Assembly (NCBI RefSeq): GCF_024362695.1
Contig: NC_065413.1
Location: 14,357,511 to 14,421,510, forward strand
Length of the DNA: 64,000 nt
Reading direction: 5' to 3'
DNA from: Pectinophora gossypiella
Lineage: Eukaryota; Arthropoda; Insecta; Lepidoptera; Gelechiidae
The notes under the pieces are model-generated. The model saw only the letters and a program-made list of their open reading frames with translations, did no database searches and was not told where the DNA came from. Each line of letters begins with the position of its first letter. The first letter of the stretch is position 1. Shown here in pieces: positions 1-11,568 of this stretch. The translations under genes were made by a program, and so were the position numbers.

Positions 1-68
1 TCAGTCATTTCGTGTTTTGACGTTTACTAAAAAGTAACTGATTTGACTAGTTGGAAACTAGCCTATTG
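1..68 (-). repeat. MITE family D, end of a copy cut by the window edge
   Basis: The segment matches the reverse complement of the left part of the family seen whole at 3345-3566, 30340-30602 and 58508-58760. Key shared pieces are an ACTAGTTGGAAACTA end and the CGTGTTTTGACGTTTA stretch. The remainder of this copy lies outside the window. Bases 69-324 hold nothing I recognise. Confidence 0.6.
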
Positions 69-324
69 TAAGTAGTCATCCTTAGGTAAGAAATGAAAAC
101 ACCAAATGCATAATAGTAATTTATTTTCCTAATAATATACGATTAAAATCGCTTCGATTCTCTTAGAATACAATTAAAGCAGAAGAAACTGCGATATCGT
201 CGCGTTATAGTCAAAACCACATAACCGCCTTTTAGAAAAATCACATTGCGATGTGATGTTTGTTACCAAAACATCGTAACAGACAAGCTAGTTCCTATCC
301 AGGTTAAAATTTGTGGTATCAAAT

Positions 325-713
325 GGGTAGTTTCCTAGTTTCCTAGGTCAAAGATAAATTATAAAATTCTGATTACTAAATAAAGACCTAAAGGTGACAA
401 AAAAAACTTTTTTCTATTTAACTTTTCAATTTTTAAGACACTGATTCCCAAGATACAGGCTTAAGCTTAGTTTGGGACTCAGGGTTTAACAATTAATTTG
501 TGCAATCATGTGTAAACCCAAATTGTAAACCTAAATTGTACAAATCAATTTATTATTTATTTAATTTTAGTTAAGAATATAGTAATAATAAGTGCGACAT
601 TTTGTCACGTTTTTCTATGACGTCACAGGTTGCTTTTTCATACAAATGTTATAGTAATTTCGTGTTTTGACGTTTAGTAAAAAGTGACGGATTTGACTAG
701 TTGGAAACTACCC
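325..713 (-). repeat. MITE family D, inverted full copy downstream of SF3A1
   Basis: It starts GGGTAGTTTCC and ends GGAAACTACCC, so the two ends form a terminal inverted repeat of about 11 bp. The body resembles the copies at 3345, 30340 and 58508 but is longer, about 389 bp against 222-263 bp. It has no coding capacity. The element ends about 90 bp beyond the SF3A1 polyadenylation signal, so it bounds the 3' side of that gene. Confidence 0.7.
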
Positions 714-799
714 TCTAACAAAAAGCTCGGTGTGATGTTCATCTTGCGATCGATGGACCTCTTGACTACCCGAATTGGGATATGTTTTGGAATCCAGGT

Positions 800-805
800 T
801 TTATT
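800..805 (-). terminator. Polyadenylation signal of SF3A1
   Basis: AATAAA on the minus strand lies 50 bases past the SF3A1 stop codon. The 3' UTR would therefore be very short. It is a canonical hexamer in the expected place; cleavage itself cannot be seen. Confidence 0.6.
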
Positions 806-855
806 GAAATAAATCACATCCACTATAAAGCGACAATATGTGGACATGTTCAATG

Positions 856-3800
856 TTATTTCTTGCGGCCGCCTCTCTCCTTCACTTGCAGCTGGATCAC
901 GGCGCCGGGAGGTACGTTGTAGTACGCCAGGCTGTTGGTGTCTTTGAAGAACAGACCCTGAAATTGAAGAACAGTACGCCTTATTATCACAAATTTTCTT
1001 TTCAGTGACGTAATGTAGTGCCATATTCGGTAGAAGTCATCATAGAAGTTGGAGTTGGTTACACTTACCTCGTAGTGCAGCTTCTGCTTGGCTTGCGGCA
1101 TGTTGGTGGAGCGCTGCAGCATGGCCTTGACGTCGGCGACGCTGGTGGCCAGCGGCAGCGACAGCGCCAGCGCGCGCCCGTCCAGCCGCCACTCCGAGCG
1201 CTCCGGCAGCGACGGCACCGACACCTGACACACGCAACGGTAACGATCATTCTTTGTCGCTTATCATTGTGAAATTGTAATCTACAATTGATATCATAAA
1301 AATAAAGTTTGTCCACGGCGTTCGTACAATGATACCGGTGTTAGTAACATCGTACCGAAAACTGAGGAGTTTGATTCTAATCAAACGCCTCAGTTAATGG
1401 TCTACCATTAGACCATTATTCTGAGCTAATAATATATAAAGTGGAATTTTCTGTCGAAAATTCGTAGGGTATAATAAACAGTAAATGGGAGCCATCGGTA
1501 CGGCAATGCAGGACGGTAGGGGCAAATGAGGGCAGCAGTAACTGTCAGTACTATTCAGAGGCGGAGGACAGGAGTCCTAGTATGGCTTTGTAATAGACTT
1601 CTCTGGGCGCCATCCTACATGCGTCAGACAGAGTACTGCGGGGCGGAAGGCAAGAGGGAAACCACTGCCCTATTTTTCTCTAAAAAGTAGCATGGAAAAT
1701 GCTGCACCGACAAGAGCGTGGCTCTTAAATTGATAATGATGATAATAAATAGGGTTATCATTTATACCCAAAAACAAAGATAAAAAATATAGAGTCTAAA
1801 TAAGATGAAATCTATATTGTTTCTAAGGAACGTAGCCTGTTGCCGGTTGAATTATCTCCCTCAGTATTCGGTACGGTGGTGTTACTAACACCCTGTATAC
1901 TTCTGTCTACCCCTTTGGGGATACAGGCGTGATGCTATAGATGTTAAGGTTAGGTTACACAGTGCGAGCAGCTGATGTGACAACAGACAGCTACTGTGCC
2001 TGTGTGTATGACAGTAGCTCGACTCGCCTCGCACGGTCACACTATGCAAACTGCTGGCGTCGCAGAAGACAGCTCCTATTTATTTATTTTATTAGGTTTG
2101 CCAACAGTCAAAAACACTTTTACATGTAACTTAAACCTATTTACAAATACTGGACTAGTGCTCGTCCAATTATAGGCAAACACAACATGCTACTTTATTA
2201 ACGCTACAAAGGACGACAATCTACATAAAATAAAGAAACAACAGAGAAATAAATCTTAAAAAGAATAAAACAACACTTAATAAACTTAAATGGTTAAAGA
2301 TCACTCGGCCAAACGAACATTCACAAAATTATTTAATATTTTTTTAAATTTAGGTAACTATGTATGTATGACAGCCTCCGTGGTCTAGTGGTTAGAGCGT
2401 TAGGCTCACGATCTGGAGGTCCGGGTTCAATTCCCGATGGGGACATTGTCGAAATCACTTTGTGAGACTGTCCTTTGTTTGGTAAGGACTTTTCAGGCTT
2501 GAATCACCTGATTGTCCGAAAAAGTAAGATGATTCCGTGCTTCGGAGGGCACGTTAAGCCGTTGGTCCCGGCTATTAGCCGTAAAAACACCTCCACCAAC
2601 CCGCAGTGGAGCAGCGTGGTGAAGTATGCTCCATACCCCCTCCGGTTGATTGAGGGGAGGCCTGTGCCCAGCAGTGGGGCGTATATAGGCAGTTTATGTT
2701 ATGTAGGTAACTATACCATTTAGGTACTATACCAGTGTACTGGTATAATTCGTTTGTATCATGTCGCCCAAACAAGAAACACTGTACCCGGCGTGGGCCC
2801 GAGCGTACGAGCTACTGTCATTTCGCAAAATCGTGCGAGTTGACGACCGAGCGGCGTGCGAGTGGTGTGGGGGGGGGGAAGGCAAGTAGCGAGTAATAAC
2901 AAAAAATGTTGAAGTAACCCGAACGCGAGCGACTGTCCCACTCGCACATGACAGTAACTCGTATGATGCGGTCACACGTGCGTAGTAGCTGCACCTCAAT
3001 AACTGACTCGGTGAGCTCGCACTGTGTAACCTAGGCTTTAGGTTGTTGTTTAGAATAGAGTAGCGTATGACCTGCAGAGTGACGGGCCCGGGGTGTCGCG
3101 CCAGCCAGCTGCCCTCGGGCTCCAGCGCGTCCTCGGTGCGCGGCCGCTTGGCCGCCGGGCCCTCCTCGTCCTCGGGCGGCGCCGGCACCGCGCTGAACCC
3201 GAACTGCGGCGCGCCTGCAACCATACCGGGGTGGGCTGCCGGCTCATGTTAATGTCATACGAACCATTGTCTTACCAAACAACGCATAAATATACTCAAT
3301 ATTGTCTAAGAACGAATATATGTATAAATAAAGTAGAAATAATAGGGTAGTTTCCAACTAGTCAAATCGGTTACTTTTCGCTAAACGTCAAAACACGAAA
3401 TTACTATGGAATTTGTATGAAAAAACAACCTATGATGTCAAAATTTCGCACTTATTATTACATTTTTCTTTATTAAAATTCATAAATAAGTTAATTAGAA
3501 TACATTTTTGTGTCTTTATTTAGTAATCTGAATTTCATAATTTGTCTTTGACCTAGGAAACTACCCAATCGTAAAGGTATTGTTAATCGATTTTGAGATA
3601 CAAAAAAGGGGTCTTTACACACCCCCGACTCAATAACTATGTTACCGACTCATCATTCTCCTGCCCTTATCCCACTATAGGTGGGGTCGGCACAACATGT
3701 ATTCCTTTTCCATTCATTTCTGTCCATCTAATTATGTTACCAATTGAGAAAAAATATTTTCGAATTTACGAGTTTGGGTTAAACTGTTTTTATCAATGAT

Positions 3801-6800
3801 TGTAAAAACATTTATTTATTTAAAATTTGGGAAACCAACAACTATAGCAAAAATATCATACTTAAAAATATAAGCCAATAACAGGCCAATAATATTTAAA
3901 TTAACAGCCTGTATGTAAGTCGCACTGCTGAGCACAAGCCTCCCCCAATCAACTAATTGGAGGGGGTATGGAGCAGTTCACCGCGCTACTCCGCTGCGAA
4001 ATTGCAAAAAAATAAATATAAAAGCAGCATAAACAGTATACTCACCAACAGGTGTGGGTATGAGCGGCGGGCGCGGCGCCAGCGGCGGTATGACCATGAG
4101 CGGCGGGATGGGCTGCAGCAGCACGGGCGCCGCGCGGGCCGCGTGCAGCGGGGGCGGCGCGGGCGGCGGGGCGCGGGGGGCGCCGCGGCCCGACGCGGGC
4201 ACGGGCTTGGGGCCTATCTTCTCTTTCTCTTCGTCTGGGAGGAGGCCTTTGACCTGAAAAAGAAAATGCTTTACAGATAGAGCCGCGTTTCCACCTGGCA
4301 ACATTTGGCGCACGACATGTTGCACAACATGTTGTCCAACATGTTGAAAGTTAGCGCGGATCTTTTGTTTAACAACGTTGTCTGTCTACGCAATACGCAT
4401 CTAATAGACGTCTGTCGTCATACAGCGCATTGGGTTACACTGTAATGTTGTAAGTACCTTTACAATACAATACAAAAACTCTTTATTGCACTTGAATCAC
4501 ATTAAAAAAAAAAACACCTTACCTTACCTTTATAAATAAATAAATAAACGTGTCCACAGAGGAACTAGTGTTGTTGCGCGTCACTTTACCAGTCGATGGT
4601 CTTTAAGGCCGGTCACATACATTCGGAATTCCGTTTCGGAATTTCGATTCGAAATACTGTTTCGGGATTCCGTTAATATATCACACACATACGTTTATTT
4701 CCGTTCGGAATAACAAGGCTCAGTTGAGCGACGCTAGAACTTGAGTTCAGACATTTGGCATTATGGAGGACGATTTTCTTATCGCGATAGCACTGTTGCT
4801 ATACCTATCAAGGAAAAAAAAATACGTCGCCGTTACTGGGCCATGCATAGGCCATCATACGGAATTCCCAATCAGATTAAATTTCGAACGGAAAAAAACT
4901 GTAAGTATGTGGTTGATTCATAGATGTTGTATGGATTGAATGCGTACGATATTACGAATCGATATTTCGAATCGAAATTCCGAAACGGAATTCCGAATGT
5001 ATGTGACCGGCCTAAACAAACAACATGCCGCGCGTCATGTTGCGCTGCAGCTGGCAACGTCGCGCTGTTGCGAAACGTTGCCGTACATGTTGAGCGTTAC
5101 GTGTGAAGCTTTAGGTCTAACCATATTTGTTGCGGTAACCGCTCCGCGCGCGTAACGCTGATTTTACATTTTAATATTGAATCCAAGCCTGTACATGGTG
5201 TTAGTGACACCGTAATGAGAACTTTGGGGGATGATTAGACCATCAGACCATCAGAGATTCTGAGCTCACATAAAGTGGAATTCAATTCGATTCTTAATGA
5301 ATGACTTTTGTGAGTCGAAAAATTCATTAAAATTTTAGTTTTTTTTTAAATTATAAGAAGTGTTAACTCATGTCAGCTGTCGTACCTTGTGTATCTGCTG
5401 TATCTGGTCCTCGAGAGTGATGTGCGCCCGCGCCGCCCGCGTAGCCGCCTCCACGCTGGACGTGTGCCCGTCCCACGTGACGCGGTCGTCGCGACGCTTG
5501 TCCTCCTCGCCAATCTTCTTGCCGATAGCTGTCTCCTCATCACCCACGCCGAAGATATCCGTACGACGTTCTGCGAGCTGCGGGTAAAGGTGGAAGTTAA
5601 TTATTTGTGCCGTTGGTTCCGGCTATGAGCCGTAACAACCTACACAAACCCGAAGACTAAAATGGACCAAACCTTTTGAGTTGGTTTACTTAAGTGTTAA
5701 GAGTTAAAATAAGTAATATCAAAACATAAGTACATAGTGTCTTCCCCTTAATAGAGACAGTAAGTGTAGTTCTTAGTTATACTAAAATAAACTTGTTCAT
5801 TAGTCAAAAGGCAAGTTCCTAATTTTGAATGAAGTATAAATATACTATGTACTTCATAGTAGTAGAGGCGAGTCACAGGGACTGTAACCTGGAACCTGAC
5901 AGAGGGCAGCAGTAATTGTCAGTACTATCCAGAGGCGAAGGACAGGAGTCCTAGTATGGCTTTGAAATAGACTACTCTGGGCGCCATCCCACTCCCGTTA
6001 GATAAGAGTACTGCGGCGGAAGGCAAGAAGGAAACCATTGCCCTATTTTGCCTAAAAAGTAGCATGAAGAATACTACACCGATAAGAGCGTGGCGCATAA
6101 ATTAGTGATGTGACTTCATAGTATAAAAACTAGTTTGCTTACTTGTTTAAGCGACGCCTCGATGGCGGCGCCGGGGGCCAGCGCCTCGTCGCGGTCGGTG
6201 CGCTCGGCCGCGGCGCGGTCCCGCTGCTCCAGCCAGCGCGGGTCCAGCAGCCCGATGCGCATGTGGTCCGCCACCTGCGGGACACGTCACAGTTGGTACT
6301 CACGACATATATGAGCGCTCTAAGAAAACCTGTCAACTATACTGTCAATTATATATTTTTTGATTGTTCATAATTTCCGCTTCTATGCTGTTCTGGGAGC
6401 AAATAAAAAACATAGAACACATTCAGCTGCTTGTCTTCCCGGGCGTGTCGTAAAAACCGACAGAGGGATTGTGTCCTCTAACATGATGGACTAATGTTAT
6501 GGGCGATAGGCTGATCCCTTATCACCATAAGGTTCATCATATCCAGCTTAGGACTTCGCATCAACAGTGGCTGCAAGTTGTCTTTGATTCCTTGTGGCTC
6601 TGCCCACCCCATTAGGGATTACGGGCGTGAGTTTATGTATGTATGTTCATAATTTCGAGTACACAATGTTTACACATCAATAGGTGCGTCTTACTACAAT
6701 ATGAAAAACACATAAACAATGAAGGTAAAACTCCATCCCTAGCATAGTTCATATTGTCACGCTGTGTGTGTTCTATTTGAGATGTTCTTCCTTTCTCTCC

Positions 6801-9147
6801 TTGCACATATAATTTGTTTTGTTGTCTTGCGAAAAACAAACAGGGTACCCATGGGCAAGTCAGAATTTGTACCCACACTAAATTGTAGCATATTAAAAAG
6901 ATGTGCACCTAATGAATATGATGATCCATTCATTGGGTAAATGTTCTGTATAAGCATGGTAGCTGAGTTAACTTGGACAAATCTCACCTTGTTGGCCGGG
7001 ATCTTCTCTCCCGTGATAGGAGACACGAGCCACTCCTCGCTTGCAGCCGTCGGCTGCGGCCGGTCTTTCTTGGGGTCGTACTTCTTGACGATGACCCGGT
7101 CGGGCCGCGGCGGCACCGGTGCCTCCTCCGGCGGTCGCGGGGGCTCCACGCCTTCATCATCAGACGACGAGCTCTCTTCCTCCATGTCCTGCACGCGGTT
7201 GTCGTCCGGCCGCTGCTGCTGCTGCGTCCGGTCCTCCATCTCCGCCAAATCCTCATCAGACTCCGATTCCGAGTCGGATTCCAACTGCATCTCCGTATCG
7301 TCGTCCTCCTGGTTCCCGTGAGTGATGTCCTCCCCACGCTCCTGAGCTAGCACCCTCGCGCCCACCTCTAGAGGCGTCGTTGGCGGCGGGAAGTCACCCG
7401 GCTCGCCCGCAGGATAGTCCACAGTCTCCACGACAACGAAATCGTGCCAGTCAATCGAAGCATAGGCGAGTCGTTCCTTTTCGATGCGCGCTTCGTCGGC
7501 AGCTTTGCGTCGCGCTTGGTGCGAGTGCCACGCGGCGCGACTACGGGCCTGGTCCAACACTCCGCTCTTGATCTCCATGCCCAACTTATTCACTAACTCC
7601 TTCGGCGGCAAGAGAACTTTGGTATACTGCTCGAGAAGTCGAGTAAAGTACTGGAAGAGCGAATGCTGGGGGCGGAGGAAGTCGAATTGATGATTCCTCT
7701 CTTCTTTCTTCATGAGGTCGGTGAGGAACTGGCGTCCGTTGCGGGCGACGAACTGCGCGGTCAGTTTGACGATGTCGAGTTCCAGTGCGGAGATGGAGGG
7801 CGGGTCGGCGATGAACTCGAAGTCCGGAGGCGGGTCGCGCGGGGGTGGCGGCTCGGCGGGCGCAGCGGCTTTCAGCAGCTCCTGCTGCCGCGCGGCCGTG
7901 GCCGGGGCTAGCCCGGGCCGAGCCGGCGCCACCAACGGCGGCGCTGACGGCTCTGGGCCTGGTCATTGTTCAAAAAATGCTTAAGTTTGGGTTACAGGAA
8001 GGTAACATTTTTAGGGAAGCATTGCACTTAGTGTAAGATTTTTGTTAAAGTTACTTGCGAAAGGACGTCATTTTACACTAAACAGGGTGTTAGTGACATC
8101 ATAACAACTACTGAGAGAGATGACTCGACTTATGATTTTGAGTTAATATCAAGTGGAATTTTCCATCGCATAATTCAAGTTATTTTCAATTCTTAAAAAA
8201 TAATCAAAAACGAAAGCTTACCTTTCCCTTCTCTGATCTCCTTGACTTTGTGTTGGTAGTACGCATGATAGGGGTCTCCAGAGTTGAGAAAGTTGAATTT
8301 GGGGTTTCCCAGTTCATTTTGTCTGATACGAGCCTCGAACTCTGGTCCATTACGAGCCACGAAGCTGGCAGTCTTGTCAACAATGTCTGACAAGGAGAAT
8401 CAAGGAAATTGTGTAACCATATAGTTATAATTTTCAATATTTTATGGACAACCTGTAAGTCCTGTAATTAGTGTGTATGTGTGTGTGTGTGCCTGTGAGG
8501 AGGCCTACACCCAGCAATGGGTGTATACAGGCTGAGTAGAACTAATACACACAGGCAAATAGCAATAGTCAATAATGCAGTGACATAAGATGCATAACAT
8601 CAATAACCCCTCCGGTTGATTAAGGGGAAGTCCTGTACCCAGCAACAGAACATAATATATTCTGTTTATTTAAATTTTTATAAGTCACATTTACTTTTTA
8701 TGGCATCTTACGTACCTGTTTATCGATAAATATCGTCCATACAAACTTTTAGATCCTTGTAACGTTTTAAGTCTAACCTATACTTTGATAACATAAGTAA
8801 TTTCACAATAATATTAAATGTACAATGCTGAAATGTGTAATTAAGGGAAAATAAATAAGTAAAACTAAAATCATAATATATGTTTTGTCATATACGCTTC
8901 GCTAAAACTGAATTAATAATTTACAATAACAAATATTGCGTGAAACAAACAAAAGAGGTTATGTTTTGTTATAAACGAAATATGATTACCACGAAAATAT
9001 ATATATAAAATTCTTGTGTAAAAGGATACTCCTGACTTCAGGTGGTGGATAGATGATGCCAATGACAGGTGGAGGAGGCGCTGGGGGCTCCTCTGGCGGC
9101 GCCTCCGAAGGTGGCCCCAGCGCGGGCATTACATCAATAGAAGGCAT
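856..9147 (-). CDS. SF3A1: Splicing factor 3A subunit 1 (SF3a120), complete, nine exons
   Basis: Subunit of the SF3a complex of the U2 snRNP, nuclear, needed for branch-site recognition and spliceosome assembly. Exons on the minus strand, in order: 9147-9030, 8386-8222, 7958-6988, 6274-6143, 5577-5386, 4253-4046, 3214-3072, 1224-1069, 957-856. All introns are GT-AG. The total of 2187 nt is an exact frame giving 728 aa; vertebrate SF3A1 is near 790, and the shortfall falls in the Pro-rich linker. Domains: GIIYPPPEVR before SURP1 (about 40-82), FEFIADPPSIS before SURP2 (about 157-200), the DWHDFVVVETV block, an acidic Ser-rich stretch, VSPITGEKIPA, HMRIGLLDPRW, a Pro-rich linker, and a C-terminal ubiquitin-like domain (about 644-722) ending in ERGGRKK. 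The start ATG at 9147 is the first in frame and gives an N-terminus of normal length. The exon 3 acceptor could be AG-7959 or the AG six bases further on. Every intron carries repeats but no exon is broken. Orthology is clear. Confidence 0.95.
1482..1752 (+). repeat. SINE-like family with a LINE-type tail (SF3A1 intron 7)
   Basis: Related copies lie at 5885-6115, 24420-24605 and 59023-59208. The 3' end runs GCACCGACAAGAGCGTGGCT and then GATGAT-type short repeats. The same end, reversed, closes LINE remnants at 61240-61455 and 60725-60905. The 1336-1460 segment just before it is a half copy of foldback MITE family E (near-match of its CATCGTAACG and TCTGAGTT blocks). Confidence 0.6.
1944..3040. 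repeat. MITE family K, copy split by later insertions
   Basis: The two halves, 1944 to about 2077 and about 2727-3040, match the uninterrupted copy at 36984-37443. The ends share an inverted repeat containing GGTTACACAGTGCGA. Between the halves lie about 290 bp of AT-rich DNA that I cannot name and a SINE at 2362-2703. All of this is in SF3A1 intron 7. A G-run of nine bases at about 2870 sits in the right half. Confidence 0.7.
2362..2703 (+). repeat. SINE with tRNA-like head and tail type C, full length with target duplication
   Basis: Flanked by TAGGTAACTAT at 2351-2361 and 2704-2714, an 11-bp target duplication. The head (about 2373-2445) has A-box and B-box-like parts, TGGTCTAGTGG and GGTTCAATTCC. 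The core contains CGTGCTTCGGAGGGCACG and GTTAAGCCGTTGGTCCCGGC. The tail carries CCTCCGGTTGATTGAGGGG. It is not a working tRNA gene, because the acceptor stem does not pair. Confidence 0.8.
3345..3566 (+). repeat. MITE family D (SF3A1 intron 6)
   Basis: About 222 bp bounded by GGGTAGTTTCC and GGAAACTACCC. This is one of five copies in the window. It has no ORF of its own. The rest of the 831-bp intron holds a reversed SINE tail of type C at about 3925-3990 and otherwise AT-rich sequence. Confidence 0.75.
4604..5016. repeat. Foldback MITE with about 35-bp arms (SF3A1 intron 5)
   Basis: The left end GGCCGGTCACATACATTCGG is matched in reverse at the right end (CCGAATGTATGTGACCGGCC), and the match continues through the adjoining CGGAATTCCGTTTCGG-type stretch. 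Two partly similar AACATGTTG-rich flanks (4280-4440 and 5017-5155) look like halves of an older element that it entered. The small ORFs inside do not resemble genes. Confidence 0.75.
5190..5310. repeat. Half copy of foldback MITE family E
   Basis: The GGTGTTAGTGACACCGTAA start and TCAGAGATTCTGAGCT body match one arm of the family seen whole at 54399-54597. It lies in SF3A1 intron 5, about 75 bp beyond the exon 5 donor. Confidence 0.55.
5885..6115 (+). repeat. SINE-like family with LINE-type tail, second copy (SF3A1 intron 4)
   Basis: Same body as 1482-1752: AGGCGAAGGACAGGAGTCCT, CTCTGGGCGCCATCC and a closing AAGAGCGTGGC. It ends a few tens of bases before the exon 4 donor at 6142. The rest of the 565-bp intron is unremarkable AT-rich sequence. 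Confidence 0.6.
6410..6645 (+). repeat. SINE family ending in a TATG-type tail (SF3A1 intron 3)
   Basis: The block with AACAGTGGCTGCAAGTTGTC and CCCCATTAGGGATTACGGGC recurs at 33210-33325. Its end (GGCGTGAG then TTTATGTATG) recurs reversed in the LINE remnant at 51240-51540. The remaining 340 bp before exon 3 hold nothing recognisable. Confidence 0.55.
8083..8200. repeat. Half copy of foldback MITE family E (SF3A1 intron 2)
   Basis: The GGTGTTAGTGACATCATAAC start, TATCAAGTGGAATTTTCC and ATCGCA blocks match family E. It ends about 20 bp from the exon 2 donor at 8221. Confidence 0.6.
8387..9029. other. SF3A1 intron 1: SINE tail pieces and a DRE-like motif
   Basis: A reversed or degraded SINE tail (CCTCCGGTTGATTAAGGGG, about 8608-8650) and a short TGTG run (8472-8490) are visible. 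TATCGATA at 8721-8728 matches the insect DRE motif found at housekeeping promoters; its position inside intron 1 makes a role uncertain. The rest is AT-rich without signal. Confidence 0.4.
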
Positions 9148-9434
9148 AATTGCCTATAAATGTCTGCTTCCCTTGCTGGTAAACTATGACTTATTCTTAC
9201 TTTCGTACGCTAATTAATGAAATACACAAAAAACAATCGCAAAAATACAAGCCCTAGAAAACGCAAACCACAGAGTAAAATTCGCTGTCAGTTGTTTTCT
9301 TAATAATAGACCATAGACTATGATTTTTTGGCCTGGTTCAAAGCTCTTAGGCCATATTCTATGGCACAGTAGAAGTTTTTACTGTAGCAACAACTTCCGG
9401 CTCCGGCGAGAGACAGTGTTTTCCATTTTACAGT
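9148..9434 (-). promoter_or_regulatory. 5' flank of SF3A1, promoter not resolved
   Basis: The gene's transcription start must lie here or beyond, because the first in-frame ATG is at 9147. I see no clear TATA box. An ETS-like ACTTCCGG is at about 9388. The call rests only on position. Confidence 0.35.
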
Positions 9435-9440
9435 TTTATT
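9435..9440 (-). terminator. Polyadenylation signal downstream of the 9613-9867 exon
   Basis: AATAAA on the minus strand lies 173 bases beyond the stop codon of the candidate terminal exon. It supports that exon being a true 3' end. Confidence 0.45.
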
Positions 9441-9612
9441 ACAAAATTAGATTAATAAAAAATAACAGAATTCACGTTCGCACCCTGTACTAAATACATA
9501 TTATTATATTCCCTGTAGCTTCCTGCCATTTATACAGCTAATGAAATAATAACACAGGTTCTCCACAAAATTAACTAGGTATTTACTAAAAACTCAAATT
9601 ACAATAATTTTA

Positions 9613-9867
9613 CTAATAACGAATAAGAACTTTATCTTCAAGTATGGTATCGTTGGACCATTGTACGACGGTGAACAATGAAGCTGATGAGACTGATTTG
9701 AAGTTCTCGAAACAGGCTGAGAGGGTGATTACCACTGAGTATGTGATCATCCACAGGAGTAGGGCTATTATAAGCATAACCATGGTTGATTGTACGCGCC
9801 AGTCGTCGCCGTTTTCCGGGATGCGCGCGTCGGGTACAGCCAATTCTTCAGGACCGTTGGATCCAAC
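9613..9867 (-). CDS. Candidate terminal exon encoding a membrane segment; possible Lsd1 alternative 3' end
   Basis: An acceptor (ATAACTTCAG at 9868-9877) is followed by 84 codons open to a TAG. The protein starts VGSNGPEELAVPDARIPENG and then has one strongly hydrophobic stretch (MLIIALLLWMITYSVVITL), consistent with a single transmembrane helix, and a short tail. There is no ATG near the acceptor that would make a convincing independent start; the first Met is at the membrane segment. The exon opens in phase 0, the phase in which Lsd1 exons ending at 12405 and 12055 close. It could therefore be spliced onto Lsd1 in place of the last exon at 11569-11676, or it could be the end of a gene whose other exons I cannot find. 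I do not recognise the protein. The real-exon call is moderate and the link to Lsd1 is speculative. Confidence 0.45.
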   Translation of the reverse strand, partial: VGSNGPEELAVPDARIPENGDDWRVQSTMVMLIIALLLWMITYSVVITLSACFENFKSVSSASLFTVVQWSNDTILEDKVLIRY

Positions 9868-9877
9868 CTGAAGTTAT

Positions 9878-11332
9878 ACAAAACTTTGTTGGTACGTTTG
9901 AAAAAGTCTTATAGACTTTTTCTGTTAATATAATAAAGAGGAAGCAATACTACGGATATGTTGCTTCCATGATTTTTCAAACGGAACTTCTTGGTCTCAG
10001 TCAGAAACCTTTCCCCGAGTTAGAACTCCTTCCATAATTGTCGTGAGATTATGTAGATAGGTATAACTATACGTATACCTACTGGTAATAATCTCCTGGC
10101 TAAAATCTATCTTCTATATACTCGTCGTGCTTATATAAAAATGTAGTGTGTTAATGTAATGTGTCTGTTCCTATTTCCGTTGGTCACGTCAACTTGAGTG
10201 TGAACGAGTTTACCGATTGTAAGTTTTCTAATACTTACCAAAATAAGCTTGGTGAGGCGTGGGTACTTAGTTCATCTTGCTATGAATGTATTTGACTACC
10301 TGATTGGGATATAGTACTGAGCTTATGTTATGTTTTAATACTTTGCAATATAAGCTGAAGCGTAAAGAAAAAGAGTCGCAGGTGGAAAGGCGATAAAACA
10401 ACGCACTACATTTGACTCATGTCCGCAATACCTACGGTTCGGTAGCCACATAGTGAAATCAGAAGACATAGTTCGGTCACTTTAAGAAGTTCTAAAGTGG
10501 CAGATGATCAGAAGCGAACGCACACTTAAACACGCGCCTCAGGAGCCGCACGCGCCGAAGTTATCGCACTTTATTTAAATCATTAAAACATTTTTCTTTA
10601 TTAAAATTAGCAAAATTACCCTATACTATGCTGTTTACTGTACTAGTCAAAAAGTCCGCCCCTGTGTAATTTAAATCATTGTACCTAAATTATTTACATA
10701 GGCGCGTACGACTCCTGTGGCGCGTCTAGGTAGGTGCGTTCACCTCAGTCCGTCAATTATGCACGTTAAAAAAACGGGACAATCCCTTTCGTTTTGTTTT
10801 TTATTCGTTCCCAGTCATTGATATACTAACTACTAGGTATTCAATGTCCCCAGTACAAAAAATAGAAAAAATAAAATAAAAACATGATATTACATAGTAC
10901 ACCCGTTGGGACGCCTCTTTCAGTACTTGCGTGGGATTTGTCATGATTATGCCGTTTTAAATGTAGCAACGGCTTCGATCGAACACTGAATAATTTCCAA
11001 CATGGAAATCTATTTTTTTGAAAAATGCGGCATTGAATCCCAAACGATACCCAATGTCGACAGATACCTAACTGACAGAAGATGATAGATTTCAAATAGA
11101 TTTTTGGATAACGGTTACCTTCTGGCCATAGAGTAACACCTCTTGTTCTCGCTTACCTACTTTTTGGACTAGCTATCTACTTGACCTAGTACCATAGCGC
11201 ATAGTGCATAGGGCTTCCGGCGGCGGATCTTGGATATGTTATGGACCAACATCTAGTATAAGATAATCTAATATAAGGTGCTAACATCTAGACTAGGTAC
11301 AAGAAAAAGACGATAATTTTCAAAATAACTAA
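9878..11332. other. Interval between the candidate terminal exon and the Lsd1 3' end
   Basis: About 1.45 kb of AT-rich DNA. A degraded repeat at 10240-10310 (TTGACTACCTGATTGGGATA) recurs near 40915 and 34245. A strong-looking minus-strand donor at 10240 lies inside that repeat. Short ORFs here show no family signature. Confidence 0.4.
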
Positions 11333-11399
11333 TTTATTCTTTCGGGGCTACATTGTATTTTAAACAACATTAAAATATGAACCCTCGTACGAATAGGTA

Positions 11400-11405
11400 T
11401 TTATT
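11400..11405 (-). terminator. Polyadenylation signal of Lsd1
   Basis: AATAAA on the minus strand lies about 165 bases past the Lsd1 stop. A second AATAAA is at 11333-11338. Either could serve. Confidence 0.5.
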
Positions 11406-11568
11406 AGTACGTATAAATTCGAAATAAATTCTTATACAATAAAATTATTCACGTGATCAATCAATTAAAATAAAATTAAAAAATAACATGAGTACCAATT
11501 TTATAGGAGGCACTTTTAAATATTATAAGCCTGTAACAGTTTAACTTATTGTAACTAGTATTAGAGTA

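Noticed and set aside
2373..2445. tRNA-like sequence as a functional tRNA gene (also at the other type A, B and C heads)
   Set aside because: The A and B boxes are good but the acceptor stem does not pair, the anticodon arm is weak, and the sequence runs into a SINE body repeated many times in the window.
6941..7350. Plus-strand ORFs of about 125 aa over the SF3A1 third exon
   Set aside because: They are antisense shadows of the acidic and Ser-rich coding sequence, with no family signature.
8721..8728. DRE motif as proof of an SF3A1 promoter in intron 1
   Set aside because: An 8-bp match downstream of the start codon is too weak without transcription data.
10232..10310. Strong minus-strand donor GGTAAGTATT as the end of an exon preceding 9613-9867
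   Set aside because: The sequence before it is a repeat that recurs near 40915 and 59870 and has stops in every useful frame.
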